Positions 46,211 through 55,404 of a stretch of 64,000 nucleotides of DNA are shown piece by piece. The stretch is taken from positions 62,001 to 126,000 of the IMG/VR virus record IMGVR_UViG_3300008259_004660; one strand, 5' to 3'. A program made the translations under genes and the position numbers. Under the pieces are notes generated by a model. It was not told where the DNA came from. It saw only the letters and a program-made list of their open reading frames with translations, and made no database searches. This stretch comes from a virus. Numbering within the stretch: position 1 is the stretch's first letter; each line of letters starts with the position of its first letter.

Positions 46211-46871
46211 ATCGGATATTGACTATACGATAGTTGAATTGCAAAAGAAAGTTTTTGATTATTTTTCAATTCCTCTTGAGCAAATTTCATTCGATGGCAT
46301 GCATTCTACTGCCATTGAAAAATATGTGAAAAATAACAATGATTGGGACAGTATAACCATATTTGATGTTGATTGCATTCCCATCACACATGATTGTGTA
46401 TCAAGAGCAATCAAGGAAATATCAGACAATAATACCATCTATGGGAATGGACAGGCTTCCAACTCAATATTTCCAACAACACCAAGAACTCCTCCTTTTA
46501 TAGCACCAAGTTTTCTAAGCTTCAGCAGAGATTTATGGGAAAGATCTCCATTCAAGAATTTTGATTTTCAAAGATATCCAAATCCAGAAGGAATTTCTAT
46601 GGAAGCTGATGTGGCGGAGGTATTCACCAGAGAAAATGAAAAAGCTGGAAGAAGAATAGCTATGAATTATCCAACCAGATGTTTAACTGGTATAGCATGG
46701 AATTATTTCGGCGGATATGGCTATAAGGAATTTGGTTTTGGAATTGCAACGGAGTTTGAAAGCGGAACATATCATAATTTTCAAATCAGATTGCCAGAGA
46801 AACAAAAATACTTCTTTGATTATTGCGACAAATTGATGCGCGGAGAAAAAATTGAAAGTTTTGTATCATGA
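46182..46871 (+). CDS. Glycosyltransferase-like protein with DVD motif, 229 aa
   Basis: SITIFDVDCIPITHD gives a DxD-type nucleotide-sugar site. EADVAEVFTRENEKAGRRI and a GIAWNYFGGYGY segment follow. It starts 29 nt inside the preceding gene. No precise family; probably a small GT-A enzyme of the same pathway. Confidence 0.58.
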   Translation: MKHKVISLYKSDIDYTIVELQKKVFDYFSIPLEQISFDGMHSTAIEKYVKNNNDWDSITIFDVDCIPITHDCVSRAIKEISDNNTIYGNGQASNSIFPTTPRTPPFIAPSFLSFSRDLWERSPFKNFDFQRYPNPEGISMEADVAEVFTRENEKAGRRIAMNYPTRCLTGIAWNYFGGYGYKEFGFGIATEFESGTYHNFQIRLPEKQKYFFDYCDKLMRGEKIESFVS

Positions 46872-47692
46872 AGGAAATGACCAGCAATTATATCACTTGC
46901 AGACTGCAAGGCAGAACAGGAAACATAATGTTTCAGATAGCAAACGGCTACGCTCAGTCGTTAAAACATAATAGACAGTTTGTTGTTCCGTCAAAAGAAT
47001 CAACAACCAGTCATTTGGAAAAAGGATTGTTCAGAAAATTTGACTTTAGAATAAACACTATCCCGTCAAACAATATTGCACATCATATTTGGGCACCTTT
47101 TACATACAAAGAATTTGCTCCAGCAGAAGACAGACCCACGGCTTTCTGTGGATGGTATCAATCTGAAAAATACTTTGGAAACTATAAAGAAGTAATAAGA
47201 GATGCATTTAGTCCAACTACGGAATTTGTAATAAAAGCAACAAAAGAATTTCCGTTTTTAAATTCAGCCAGAGTTGCCGCCATAAATGTAAGAAGAGGAG
47301 ATTATCTCACCCAACCAAGACATCATCCAGTTGTGACATTGGATTATATAGAAGAAGCAAGAAAACTTCTGCCACAACATGATTATCTAATGGTTCTTAG
47401 TGATGATTTTGAATGGTGTAAGAACAACATCAAAGGAAATAACATCATATTTCCAAGCAACTATGTTGATCAGGATGCTATGTGGCTATTATCAATGTGT
47501 GATGATTTTATTATTTCAAACTCTACATTCAGTTGGTGGGGTGCATTCTTATCAAGAACAAAAAACAAGGTGGTTATATCTCCATCCACGTGGTTTGGAC
47601 CAGACATACATGAAGATCCTTCTGATGTTTGGTGTGAAGGTTGGATAAAAGTTCCAACAAAATGGAAAGACGGTTTTATTGTAATGGAATAA
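46868..47692 (+). CDS. GT11 alpha-1,2-fucosyltransferase-like protein
   Basis: The 274-residue protein shows CRLQGRTGNIMFQIANGYA, INVRRGDYLTQPRHH and the C-terminal NSTFSWWGAFLS block, the three conserved regions of GT11 (alpha-1,2-fucosyltransferases; some members transfer galactose). It overlaps the preceding gene by 4 nt. It may add fucose or galactose to a phage or host glycan. Confidence 0.8.
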   Translation: MKEMTSNYITCRLQGRTGNIMFQIANGYAQSLKHNRQFVVPSKESTTSHLEKGLFRKFDFRINTIPSNNIAHHIWAPFTYKEFAPAEDRPTAFCGWYQSEKYFGNYKEVIRDAFSPTTEFVIKATKEFPFLNSARVAAINVRRGDYLTQPRHHPVVTLDYIEEARKLLPQHDYLMVLSDDFEWCKNNIKGNNIIFPSNYVDQDAMWLLSMCDDFIISNSTFSWWGAFLSRTKNKVVISPSTWFGPDIHEDPSDVWCEGWIKVPTKWKDGFIVME

Positions 47693-47693
47693 T

Positions 47694-48803
47694 ATGTACG
47701 ACTATCTAATAGTAGGAGCAGGATTTTTTGGAAGCATATGCGCTTATGAACTAAACAAGATTGGAAAGAAAGTCTTGGTGATTGATGTGCGCAATCATAT
47801 TGGTGGAAATTGCTATAGCGAAAATAGGGATAATATCAACCTACATGTTTATGGTCCACATATATTTCATACTTCAGACGAAGAGGTTTGGAAGTGGATC
47901 AATCAGTTTACATCGTTTAATAACTTCATATACACCCCCGTGGCTAATTATGATGGAGAGTTGTATTCTTTACCATTTAACATGTGGACGTTTTATCAGC
48001 TATGGGGAGTGCAAAGTGAAGAAGAAGTAAAAGCAATAATAGCCAAACAATCGGCCCATATTGGTGAGCCAAAAAATCTTGAAGAACAAGCAATCAAGTT
48101 GGTTGGTAGAGATGTGTATGAAACATTGATCAAAGGGTACACGGAAAAACAGTGGCGCAAAAAGGCGACAGAGTTGCCAAAAGAGATTATCAAGAGACTG
48201 CCAGTAAGATACACTTTTAACAACAACTATTTCAATGATAAGTATCAAGGTATTCCAATTGGTGGATACACTCAGATATTTGAAAAGCTTTTAAAAGGAA
48301 TAGATGTCAAAACTGGTGTTGATTATTTCAAGGACGAATTGCCGCCTCATGACAGAGTGATATACACAGGTCCGATTGATAAATTCTATGGATACAAATA
48401 TGGACATCTCGAATACAAGACTGTTTCGTTAGATCATATGAGAATGGAAACTCCAAATTATCAGGGAGTCGCCGCTATAAATTACACAAGTGAAAAAGTT
48501 CCATTCACTCGCACCATAGAACATAAACATTTCGAAAATTCACAGAGTGATGTGACTTGGGTAAGTTGGGAAACGCCAATCCAATATGTTCCAGAAAAAA
48601 CAGAGCCATATTATCCTGTAAATGATGCTGCCAATATGGAAATATTGAAAAAGTACAAGGAAGAATCATCAAAGCAAGACAAAGTGATATTCGGTGGTAG
48701 ACTTGGTGAATACAAATATTATGACATGCACCAAGTTATACGCAGTGCGTTGGATTGTGCAAATCATCTCAAATATTTGGAAGTTTGGCATCCAAAAGTG
48801 TGA
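47694..48803 (+). CDS. glf: UDP-galactopyranose mutase
   Basis: The 369-residue enzyme starts with the FAD-binding GAGFFGSICAYELNKIG and has the family blocks RNHIGGNCY, HVYGPHIFHT, FNMWTFYQLWG and the C-terminal FGGRLGEYKYYDMHQVI. It interconverts UDP-galactopyranose and UDP-galactofuranose using reduced FAD. Length and all visible motifs are normal. One nt after the GT11 gene, it would supply UDP-Galf to the cluster. Confidence 0.92.
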   Translation: MYDYLIVGAGFFGSICAYELNKIGKKVLVIDVRNHIGGNCYSENRDNINLHVYGPHIFHTSDEEVWKWINQFTSFNNFIYTPVANYDGELYSLPFNMWTFYQLWGVQSEEEVKAIIAKQSAHIGEPKNLEEQAIKLVGRDVYETLIKGYTEKQWRKKATELPKEIIKRLPVRYTFNNNYFNDKYQGIPIGGYTQIFEKLLKGIDVKTGVDYFKDELPPHDRVIYTGPIDKFYGYKYGHLEYKTVSLDHMRMETPNYQGVAAINYTSEKVPFTRTIEHKHFENSQSDVTWVSWETPIQYVPEKTEPYYPVNDAANMEILKKYKEESSKQDKVIFGGRLGEYKYYDMHQVIRSALDCANHLKYLEVWHPKV

Positions 48804-48959
48804 CATATGGCACATATACTGTGTCACAATATCACAAATTGATTTTTGATTCTTAACACTGTCAGAGGTAAACTCTGGAAAATCTGATTGGCACAATTAT
48901 TGATATAGTGTATCTGTCGGTGTCCATAATGGAGCCGATATAAACAAAGGATACAAAAC

Positions 48960-49406
48960 ATGAGTACACTAAGTAGATATACACGGGATGAGTTTCTCAC
49001 CCCATTTGATCGTCTATTTGACGATGTCTTCAATAACTTCGGCGTAACACCTTACGCTGGGTCTTATACCAAGAACAGCTATCCAAAAGTAGATGTTGTT
49101 GAGTATGATGACAGGTATGTGCTTGAAGCGGATGTTGCTGGATTGAACAAGGAAGAAGTTTCCGTGGATCTTGAAGGCGATACACTAGTAATCAAAGGAG
49201 GCAAAAGAACAAACCATGAAAATACAAATAAAGGAAAATATCTGTATAAAGAAATTAAGCGTTCTAGTTTCACACGCTCGTTTAGTGTGGGAGAAGGTAT
49301 TGACAAAAATAAAATCAAAGCCGACTTCGCAAACGGAACAATAAAAGTTGATCTTCCTAAACTGAAGATTGAAGAACAAAAGCCAAAAACATTGAGGCTC
49401 CTATAA
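48960..49406 (+). CDS. Hsp20 small heat-shock protein
   Basis: The 148-residue protein has an N-terminal arm with LSRYTRDEFLTPFDRLFDD, an alpha-crystallin domain (about residues 42-135, including VVEYDDRYVLEADVAGLNKE and FTRSFSVGEGIDKNKIKA) and a C-terminal LKIEEQKP tail. It binds unfolding proteins and passes them to DnaK-type chaperones. T4-like marine phages often carry one. It is directly upstream of DnaK. Confidence 0.9.
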   Translation: MSTLSRYTRDEFLTPFDRLFDDVFNNFGVTPYAGSYTKNSYPKVDVVEYDDRYVLEADVAGLNKEEVSVDLEGDTLVIKGGKRTNHENTNKGKYLYKEIKRSSFTRSFSVGEGIDKNKIKADFANGTIKVDLPKLKIEEQKPKTLRLL

Positions 49407-49411
49407 AATAG

Positions 49412-49453
49412 TTGACAATGTTTGGGGCTAGGTTTATTCTTAGCCCCAAACAT
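49412..49453 (+). promoter_or_regulatory. dnaK promoter within a 13-bp inverted repeat
   Basis: TTGACA (49412-49417), a 17-bp spacer and TATTCT (49435-49440). A perfect inverted repeat, 49418-49430 with 49441-49453, has the -10 in its 10-nt loop. This could be a repressor site, a terminator for hsp20, or both. Confidence 0.6.
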
Positions 49454-49464
49454 ATTATAAATTT

Positions 49465-51324
49465 ATGACTAAATCAAATGACATTGTTATTGGTATTGAC
49501 CTTGGCACGACGAATTCGTGCGTGGCTGTATGGCAAGCGGGTGAAGCTACAGTAATTACCAACTCGGAAGGTGCTCGTACTACCCCTTCGGTTGTTGCTT
49601 TTACAAAAAGCGGGGAAAGACTTGTTGGTCAAGCTGCTAAGAGACAGGCGGTGACCAATCCAAAGAATACAATTTTTTCGGCCAAGAGACTTATTGGTCG
49701 CAAGTTCAACGAAGTGCAGGAAGAAATCAAGAATCTTCCATACAAGGTCGTTGAAGGTCCAAATGGAGATGCTTGGATCGAAGTAACAGAGAACGGAGAA
49801 GCTAAGAAATATTCTCCTCAACAGATTGGCGCATTTGTTCTTGGAAAGATCAAAACCGATGCCGAATCATATTTGGGACAATCTGTGAAGAAGGCGGTTA
49901 TCACAGTACCTGCGTATTTTAATGATTCTCAACGTCAAGCTACCAAGGATGCTGGCACTATTGCCGGTTTGGAAGTTCTGCGTATTATCAACGAACCTAC
50001 CGCAGCATCCTTAGCCTATGGTCTAGACAAGAAGAAAGACGAGAAAATTGCCGTCTTTGACCTTGGCGGTGGTACGTTTGACGTTACCGTTCTCGAAATT
50101 GGGGACGGTGTATTTGAAGTTAAAGCCACCAATGGTGATACGCATCTTGGTGGTGATGATTGGGACAGAGCAATCATGGACCACATGGTTGCGGAATTCA
50201 AAAAAGAAAATGGTATTGACTTGTCCAAAGATAATATGGCTTTACAGCGTCTACGCGAAGAAGCCGAAAAAACCAAGATTGCTTTGTCTTCTGCAACATC
50301 ATATGATGTAAATCTCCCGTTTATCACGGCGGATGCATCTGGCCCAAAGCATTTGAATATGACAATTTCTCGTTCAAAAATGGAACAAATCTGCGAGAAG
50401 TTGTTTGAAAGAATGGATGCTCCATATAAGAACTGTTTGAAGGATGCTGGTGTATCAAATAGTGAACTCAATGAGCTTGTGCTTGTTGGTGGCATGACAA
50501 GAATGCCAAAGGTTGTTGATTATGCCAAGAAGTTCGGTGGTAAAGTTCCAAATCAAGGTGTAAATCCAGATGAAGTTGTGGCAGTCGGTGCCGCTGTACA
50601 AGGTGGTGTATTGAAGGGTGAGGTCAACGACGTATTGTTGCTTGACGTTACTCCGCTGACCCTTGCGATTGAAACCGCAGGAAATGTTGCGACGGCAATG
50701 ATTCCTCGTAACACAACAATTCCTGCTAAGAAGTCACAAGTGTTCTCCACATACAGCGACAATCAGCCTTCCGTTGATATTGTTGTATTACAGGGTGAGC
50801 GCCCAATGAGCAAAGACAATAAGCGTCTTGGAAACTTCAAACTGGACGGCATTCCGCCAGCACCAAGAGGCACTCCTCAAATTGAAGTGACGTTTGACAT
50901 TGACGTAAACGGCATTCTTCATGTCTCTGCAAAAGATCTTGGAACGGGCAAAGCTCAAGATATCACCATTCAAGGTTCATCTGGTCTTTCAAAGGAAGAA
51001 GTTGAAAGAATGAAGCAAGAAGCTGAAGCAAATGCTGATAAAGACAAAGAACTCAAGGAAAATCTTGAGACCAAGAATTCTCTTGACAATATTATCTATG
51101 GTTGGGAAAAACAACTAAAGGATGGTAACTTTGAAGATTCTGTCAAAACCGAAATTCAAAAAGGTATTGACAAAGGCAAAGAAGTGTTACAGAGTGGTGA
51201 TGTTGGAAAAATGAAAGATACTATCTCTGAACTTAGCAAACTCGGAGAACTTGTTTATAAGAACAAGTCTAATGGTGGGAAAGGAACTCCAGAAGATCCA
51301 ATCGAACCAGAAGTAGTAAGCTAA
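49465..51324 (+). CDS. dnaK: DnaK (Hsp70) chaperone, full length
   Basis: The 619-residue product covers the whole Hsp70. The ATPase starts with [14 protein letters not shown] and contains [42 protein letters not shown] and [10 protein letters not shown]. The substrate-binding domain includes [14 protein letters not shown] and [20 protein letters not shown], and the lid is helical. It lacks the usual EEVKD-like tail. Hsp70 refolds or holds client proteins with DnaJ and GrpE, which are not visible here and may come from the host. An entire DnaK in a phage is rare. Confidence 0.93.
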   Translation: MTKSNDIVIGIDLGTTNSCVAVWQAGEATVITNSEGARTTPSVVAFTKSGERLVGQAAKRQAVTNPKNTIFSAKRLIGRKFNEVQEEIKNLPYKVVEGPNGDAWIEVTENGEAKKYSPQQIGAFVLGKIKTDAESYLGQSVKKAVITVPAYFNDSQRQATKDAGTIAGLEVLRIINEPTAASLAYGLDKKKDEKIAVFDLGGGTFDVTVLEIGDGVFEVKATNGDTHLGGDDWDRAIMDHMVAEFKKENGIDLSKDNMALQRLREEAEKTKIALSSATSYDVNLPFITADASGPKHLNMTISRSKMEQICEKLFERMDAPYKNCLKDAGVSNSELNELVLVGGMTRMPKVVDYAKKFGGKVPNQGVNPDEVVAVGAAVQGGVLKGEVNDVLLLDVTPLTLAIETAGNVATAMIPRNTTIPAKKSQVFSTYSDNQPSVDIVVLQGERPMSKDNKRLGNFKLDGIPPAPRGTPQIEVTFDIDVNGILHVSAKDLGTGKAQDITIQGSSGLSKEEVERMKQEAEANADKDKELKENLETKNSLDNIIYGWEKQLKDGNFEDSVKTEIQKGIDKGKEVLQSGDVGKMKDTISELSKLGELVYKNKSNGGKGTPEDPIEPEVVS

Positions 51325-51390
51325 AAAGGTTATGGTTGTCAGTTGTCCCATAAACTGACTGGTGGAGGATGGTGAATTCATCATCCCTAA

Positions 51391-51420
51391 CAACCCCCAA
51401 GAAATTGGGGGTTGTTTTTT
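51391..51420 (+). terminator. Terminator after dnaK
   Basis: CAACCCCCAA pairs with TTGGGGGTTG around GAAA, then six T. Confidence 0.93.
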
Positions 51421-51442
51421 GTATATACGATATTTATAATAC

Positions 51443-52990
51443 ATGACATTTTTCGCATTTCTAGTGCTTTTAAGCGCAATAGCCATTTCTGCTTGTGGTG
51501 CATATTTTAGCATTATTGGTCTTAAAATGTTGTTTATTGGGGGAGGAGTATCAATCATAGTGATGGGAACCGCGCTTGAAATTGGAAAACTTATCACCGC
51601 CACCTTCTTGAAACAAAAATGGAACGAGATTGGATTTCTTCTGAAAACATATCTTGTTATCGCCACAATATTTTTGATGGGTATAACTTCTATAGGAATA
51701 TATGGGTATTTGAGTGCAGGATACACTTCAACAAATATTGCAGTAAAAGGATATGAGCAACAAATAGAATCAAACAATATAAAGATAGTTGATCTTGAGA
51801 AAGAAATAGAAACACTCAAGAAGACAGAATACAATGTGGTGGAAATAGGAGCGGCTGAAGATAATAGGAAAAAAACAATAGAGCAAAAATTACAACTGAT
51901 TGCTCAAAGAAATCAACGTATAGAAGCTATAAGAAAATCATCAAACACAAATCAAGACGCATCTGGTGATATTTTAGCAGCCAAGCAAGCATTGGAATTA
52001 TCAAAGTCTTCAACAGATAACGATATCTCAAGAGAACTTGAGCAAATAAAGCTGTATAATTCAAGATTAGAAATTTTAGATAAGGAAGTACAGAAATGGA
52101 TAGATCAAGGAACAGGAAATTTATTCAGAAAAAGCGGGTTGGACCAAGCAAGAATTGTAAAGGAAGGACAGGAAAAGGAACGCTCCGATATAGATGCACA
52201 AATTAAATCTTCACAGGACAGAATATCAAAATTAAGAGATCAATATTCATCCCAAGTAAAAGAATACAACAGTCGTGTAGCTGAAATAGAAGGTAGAAGT
52301 AAATCACAAAGAGGAGAAATAGAATCCAATGTAAAAAATCTTGAAAAAGAAATAACGGAAATAGAAGCATCTATAGTATCATACAATAAGGAAGTGGATG
52401 AAAAGATTTCATTGCTTAACAAGAACAAAGAAGAATCCGCCGAAAAAGGAAAAAATAAAATTTCAGAATATCAAGAAAACATAAAAGTTCTTAGAGTTCA
52501 AAACACCGAGATACAGGAAAAAATTATTGGGACTGACGTTGGTACATTTAAATTCATCGCAAATAGTCTTGGAATACCATTGGAAAAGGCTGTAAATTAT
52601 TTCATATGGTCTATTATGGCCGTGTTTGATCCATTGGCTATATGTTTAATCCTAGCATTTAATTCGTTGATGATAGATAGTAAAAACAAAAAATCAAAAA
52701 ATAATGATAAAGAACTTAACGTAGTTGAAATTTTACCTACGTTGGAACACACGCCCACACCAACTCCTACACCAACTCCTACACCAACTCCAACGCCAAC
52801 TCCAACGCCAACTTATATACCTTCTCCAACGCCGACATATGTTCCATCTAACACTCCAACACCAACGCCAACCGAAATACCAATTCAAGTCGAGTCTACA
52901 AATGAAGATATAAATGTTGCCGCGCCACTTCCCCCACCAATTGCTATACCTCACGCAATATCAAATGGAAAATTGCATCCAAGACAATAA
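51443..52990 (+). CDS. Membrane protein with long coiled coil and Pro-Thr segment, 515 aa
   Basis: Three N-terminal hydrophobic helices (about residues 4-25, 28-50 and 67-95), a coiled coil of about 280 residues rich in Glu/Lys, a fourth membrane helix (IWSIMAVFDPLAICLILAF) and a Pro-Thr repeat ([17 protein letters not shown]). Similar membrane coiled-coil proteins occur in T4-like marine phages. It may organise a structure at the membrane or within the virion. A TATTTATA box lies 4 nt before the ATG. Confidence 0.65.
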   Translation: MTFFAFLVLLSAIAISACGAYFSIIGLKMLFIGGGVSIIVMGTALEIGKLITATFLKQKWNEIGFLLKTYLVIATIFLMGITSIGIYGYLSAGYTSTNIAVKGYEQQIESNNIKIVDLEKEIETLKKTEYNVVEIGAAEDNRKKTIEQKLQLIAQRNQRIEAIRKSSNTNQDASGDILAAKQALELSKSSTDNDISRELEQIKLYNSRLEILDKEVQKWIDQGTGNLFRKSGLDQARIVKEGQEKERSDIDAQIKSSQDRISKLRDQYSSQVKEYNSRVAEIEGRSKSQRGEIESNVKNLEKEITEIEASIVSYNKEVDEKISLLNKNKEESAEKGKNKISEYQENIKVLRVQNTEIQEKIIGTDVGTFKFIANSLGIPLEKAVNYFIWSIMAVFDPLAICLILAFNSLMIDSKNKKSKNNDKELNVVEILPTLEHTPTPTPTPTPTPTPTPTPTPTYIPSPTPTYVPSNTPTPTPTEIPIQVESTNEDINVAAPLPPPIAIPHAISNGKLHPRQ

Positions 52991-53053
52991 ATTATTTATT
53001 ATACATTGACAAAAATAAATTTATGCATATATATGTAAGCCTCAATCATATAT

Positions 53054-53668
53054 ATGAGTTACAAAATTGTCAAAAACAAGGATTATCTACACAAGAAGAC
53101 TGAACCAGTAGCGTCGATTGAAGAAGGCGAAGCAATTGCGAAGCAACTAATAGAAGCACTGGACCAGCTATCAAACGGACTTGGTTTATCCGCCAATCAA
53201 ATTGGAATATCAAAGTCGGTTTCTGTCATAAGAGTTAAGAAGGACAAAGATCCATTGATTCTTATGAATCCAACAATAACGGAATATAGTAAAGAAAAGC
53301 TTGTATTCACCGAAGGCTGTTTGAGTTTGCCCGGAAAACTTACAAACACGGTTCGTTCAACAAAAGTTACAGTATCAACATTAAATCATGCCAATCCAAT
53401 TCCATTCGGACCAGAGGTCGAGCCAATCACACAAGAATCTGTGAGAAGTGACTATGGGATATTAGAAGCGGTGTGTGTACAGCACGAGATAGATCATCTA
53501 AATGGTGTTCTTATGACCGACGACGGTGTAAGATACAGCCCTCCACCAGAAAAAAAAGTAAAATATGGAAGAAATGACAAGGTGATGGTAGAAAAAAATG
53601 GAGAAACTCAATATATAAAATACAAGAAAGCCGAAGAGCTTTTAGCCGATGGATGGAAAATACTATAA
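53054..53668 (+). CDS. def: Peptide deformylase
   Basis: The 204-residue enzyme has the three diagnostic motifs: GLSANQIG, EGCLSLPG (zinc-ligand Cys) and QHEIDHLNG (two zinc-ligand His and the catalytic Glu). It removes the formyl group from new N-terminal methionines. Phage versions are common in marine and photosynthesis-linked phages. The C-terminal extension (after about residue 160) is short and basic. A second start inside the gene belongs to the next frame. Confidence 0.93.
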   Translation: MSYKIVKNKDYLHKKTEPVASIEEGEAIAKQLIEALDQLSNGLGLSANQIGISKSVSVIRVKKDKDPLILMNPTITEYSKEKLVFTEGCLSLPGKLTNTVRSTKVTVSTLNHANPIPFGPEVEPITQESVRSDYGILEAVCVQHEIDHLNGVLMTDDGVRYSPPPEKKVKYGRNDKVMVEKNGETQYIKYKKAEELLADGWKIL

Positions 53669-53676
53669 AACAAAAC

Positions 53677-53841
53677 ATGAATATCAATACTGATAATCTT
53701 GAGGAAATAAAGCAATTACTAGAATATGCTCTTGAATACCGTAGTTGGCCCAGTGTTGAAGATGCACTGGCCATTCTCAATGAAGAATTGGGATACGAAA
53801 ACGAAGAGGATACAGATGAGGAAGAAATAGACGAGGAATAA
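53677..53841 (+). CDS. Small acidic protein, 54 aa
   Basis: A helix (LEEIKQLLEYALEYRSWPSV) followed by an acidic tail (EDTDEEEIDEE). The ATG at 53677, after the deformylase stop, is preferred to one inside it at 53653. Function unknown. Confidence 0.5.
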   Translation: MNINTDNLEEIKQLLEYALEYRSWPSVEDALAILNEELGYENEEDTDEEEIDEE

Positions 53842-53845
53842 AATT

Positions 53846-54100
53846 ATGTGGATACTATGGACGTTGTTGGTTATATTTTTCATCGCCGCTTGTGCGTTCG
53901 GCTATGCGTGTTACAACATGGTTAAGAAAATAGAAACCTATGAAGAATGGTTAGAATTCTTCAGAGGCGAAGTAGACGATGTGTACAACAGAATGAAGGC
54001 TGTGGACGATAGAAATTTATTTGAAAAAGACGACGACGTTGGGTTTGTATTCACAGAACTAGTAAGAATATCAAAAGAGTTCAACGAACGCATCAAATAA
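53846..54100 (+). CDS. Single-pass membrane protein, 84 aa
   Basis: An N-terminal membrane helix (WILWTLLVIFFIAACAFGYACY) and a charged helical domain. Spaced 4 nt from both neighbours, in operon with the sigma factor gene. Function unknown. Confidence 0.6.
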   Translation: MWILWTLLVIFFIAACAFGYACYNMVKKIETYEEWLEFFRGEVDDVYNRMKAVDDRNLFEKDDDVGFVFTELVRISKEFNERIK

Positions 54101-54103
54101 CAT

Positions 54104-54994
54104 ATGAAGAAACGCAAAAAAATTGTTAGATCGACTAAAAAGTCGATCAAAAAGATAAAATTGATCAAAAAGATAAAAAAGATACAGAAGAAAAAAGTTG
54201 TTAAAATACATACACTTCCTACTGAATTTTCTCAAGTACAAGATCCGCTCACAAGACGACGCGGTAGACCAAAAGGAAGAAAAAACAAGAATACACTCGA
54301 CGGTGCTCCCAAAAAAACTTCAAATGTATACTTCACAAAAGACACCGAGGATGCTATTGTGGCGTACAACGAAACTGAAGACCCTAGGGAAAAAGATCGC
54401 ATCTACAATGACAAGATACAAGCTGCTTTTTCAAAGATTGCAGAAAACGTTTATAACACGTTCAAATTCAGTTACGCTGATGTAAGCCCACTTGAAATTC
54501 AAAAGCAGGCTATATCGCATATGGTGGCTAATATAGCCAAGTATGAGAAAGGAAAAGGAAAAGCATTCAGCTATTTTAGTATCGTGGCAAAGCATTGGTT
54601 TATTTTGGATAATAACACCACATATCGTCGTTTTAAAAAGCATGTTGAAATATGTGAGCAAGTGGGCGAGTCTGGTGAGTTTGTTATTGAACCAGAACAT
54701 GAGAAGCAAGAAAGTGAGACTCGTGAATTTATAAAGCTCATGGTTGAATATTGGGATAAAAATGTAGGTAAGCATTTTACCAAAGAACGTGATCTAAAAA
54801 TAGCTAATGCTGTGATTGAGATTTTTAGAAACTCAGATCGAATTGATGTATTCAATAAAAAAGCACTATATTTGTATATACGTGAAATAGCAGATTGCCA
54901 AACTCAACATATTACGAAAGTAATTAATCGCATGGCAAAGCCACAGTCAGATATAAAAAGTGAATATTTGAACCGTGGTACCATTGTTATCTAA
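54104..54994 (+). CDS. T4 gp55-like late sigma factor
   Basis: The 296-residue protein has a very Lys-rich N-terminus (about 1-35), an AT-hook-like RRRGRPKGRKN (about 50-60), and a sigma region 2-like core: AISHMVANIAKYEKGKGKAF followed by SYFSIVAKHWFI. This is the characteristic part of gp55, which binds host RNA polymerase and directs it to late promoters. The C-terminal part is helical. The extended basic N-terminus is unusual. It lies at the entrance to the baseplate genes. Confidence 0.75.
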   Translation: MKKRKKIVRSTKKSIKKIKLIKKIKKIQKKKVVKIHTLPTEFSQVQDPLTRRRGRPKGRKNKNTLDGAPKKTSNVYFTKDTEDAIVAYNETEDPREKDRIYNDKIQAAFSKIAENVYNTFKFSYADVSPLEIQKQAISHMVANIAKYEKGKGKAFSYFSIVAKHWFILDNNTTYRRFKKHVEICEQVGESGEFVIEPEHEKQESETREFIKLMVEYWDKNVGKHFTKERDLKIANAVIEIFRNSDRIDVFNKKALYLYIREIADCQTQHITKVINRMAKPQSDIKSEYLNRGTIVI

Positions 54995-55011
54995 AACATA
55001 TATATTCAGAC

Positions 55012-55019
55012 TATTTATA
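55012..55019 (+). promoter_or_regulatory. Candidate late promoter box TATTTATA
   Basis: TATTTATA ends 4 nt before the ATG of the 55024 gene. Similar boxes stand 4 nt before 51443, 7 nt before 30855 (TATTTATT), 13 nt before 39018, 14 nt before 33113 and 15 nt before 57775. Confidence 0.4.
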
Positions 55020-55023
55020 GTGT

Positions 55024-55404
55024 ATGGAAACTTCCGAGTATGAATTGTATAAGGGAAAAAGCTTTGCTTCACTGTGCAAAGATATTGTCAGCAATTCTGA
55101 AGAAAAGAAGCAGCAATTAGATGTTTTGATTACAGATCTTCGTGAAATGATTAAAACAGTAAACGATGCTGTTACAATTGTACCACTATTAAAGGAATAT
55201 TTTGACGCTGGTATAAGAAACGACGAACAATTAATTAAACTGGCTGCAATTGTTCAAAGACTCATGGCAGATAGAGCAGGTGCAGAATCAGATTCCAACA
55301 GTGGTATATTGACGGACGACGAAAAGAAACAGTTGATGAGTGTTATAGAAGAGGCGGCAAAGCCTGTTCAAAAAATTAAACAACCAACCGACGAAAGATC
55401 ATAA
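55024..55404 (+). CDS. Hypothetical helical protein upstream of gp5, 126 aa
   Basis: A predicted all-helical protein (LCKDIVSNSEEKKQQLDVLI, then VPLLKEYFDAGIRNDEQLIK). Stop and next start overlap within one nt, so it is coupled to gp5. Its position in T4-like phages suggests a virion-assembly role; no family assigned. Confidence 0.6.
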   Translation: METSEYELYKGKSFASLCKDIVSNSEEKKQQLDVLITDLREMIKTVNDAVTIVPLLKEYFDAGIRNDEQLIKLAAIVQRLMADRAGAESDSNSGILTDDEKKQLMSVIEEAAKPVQKIKQPTDERS

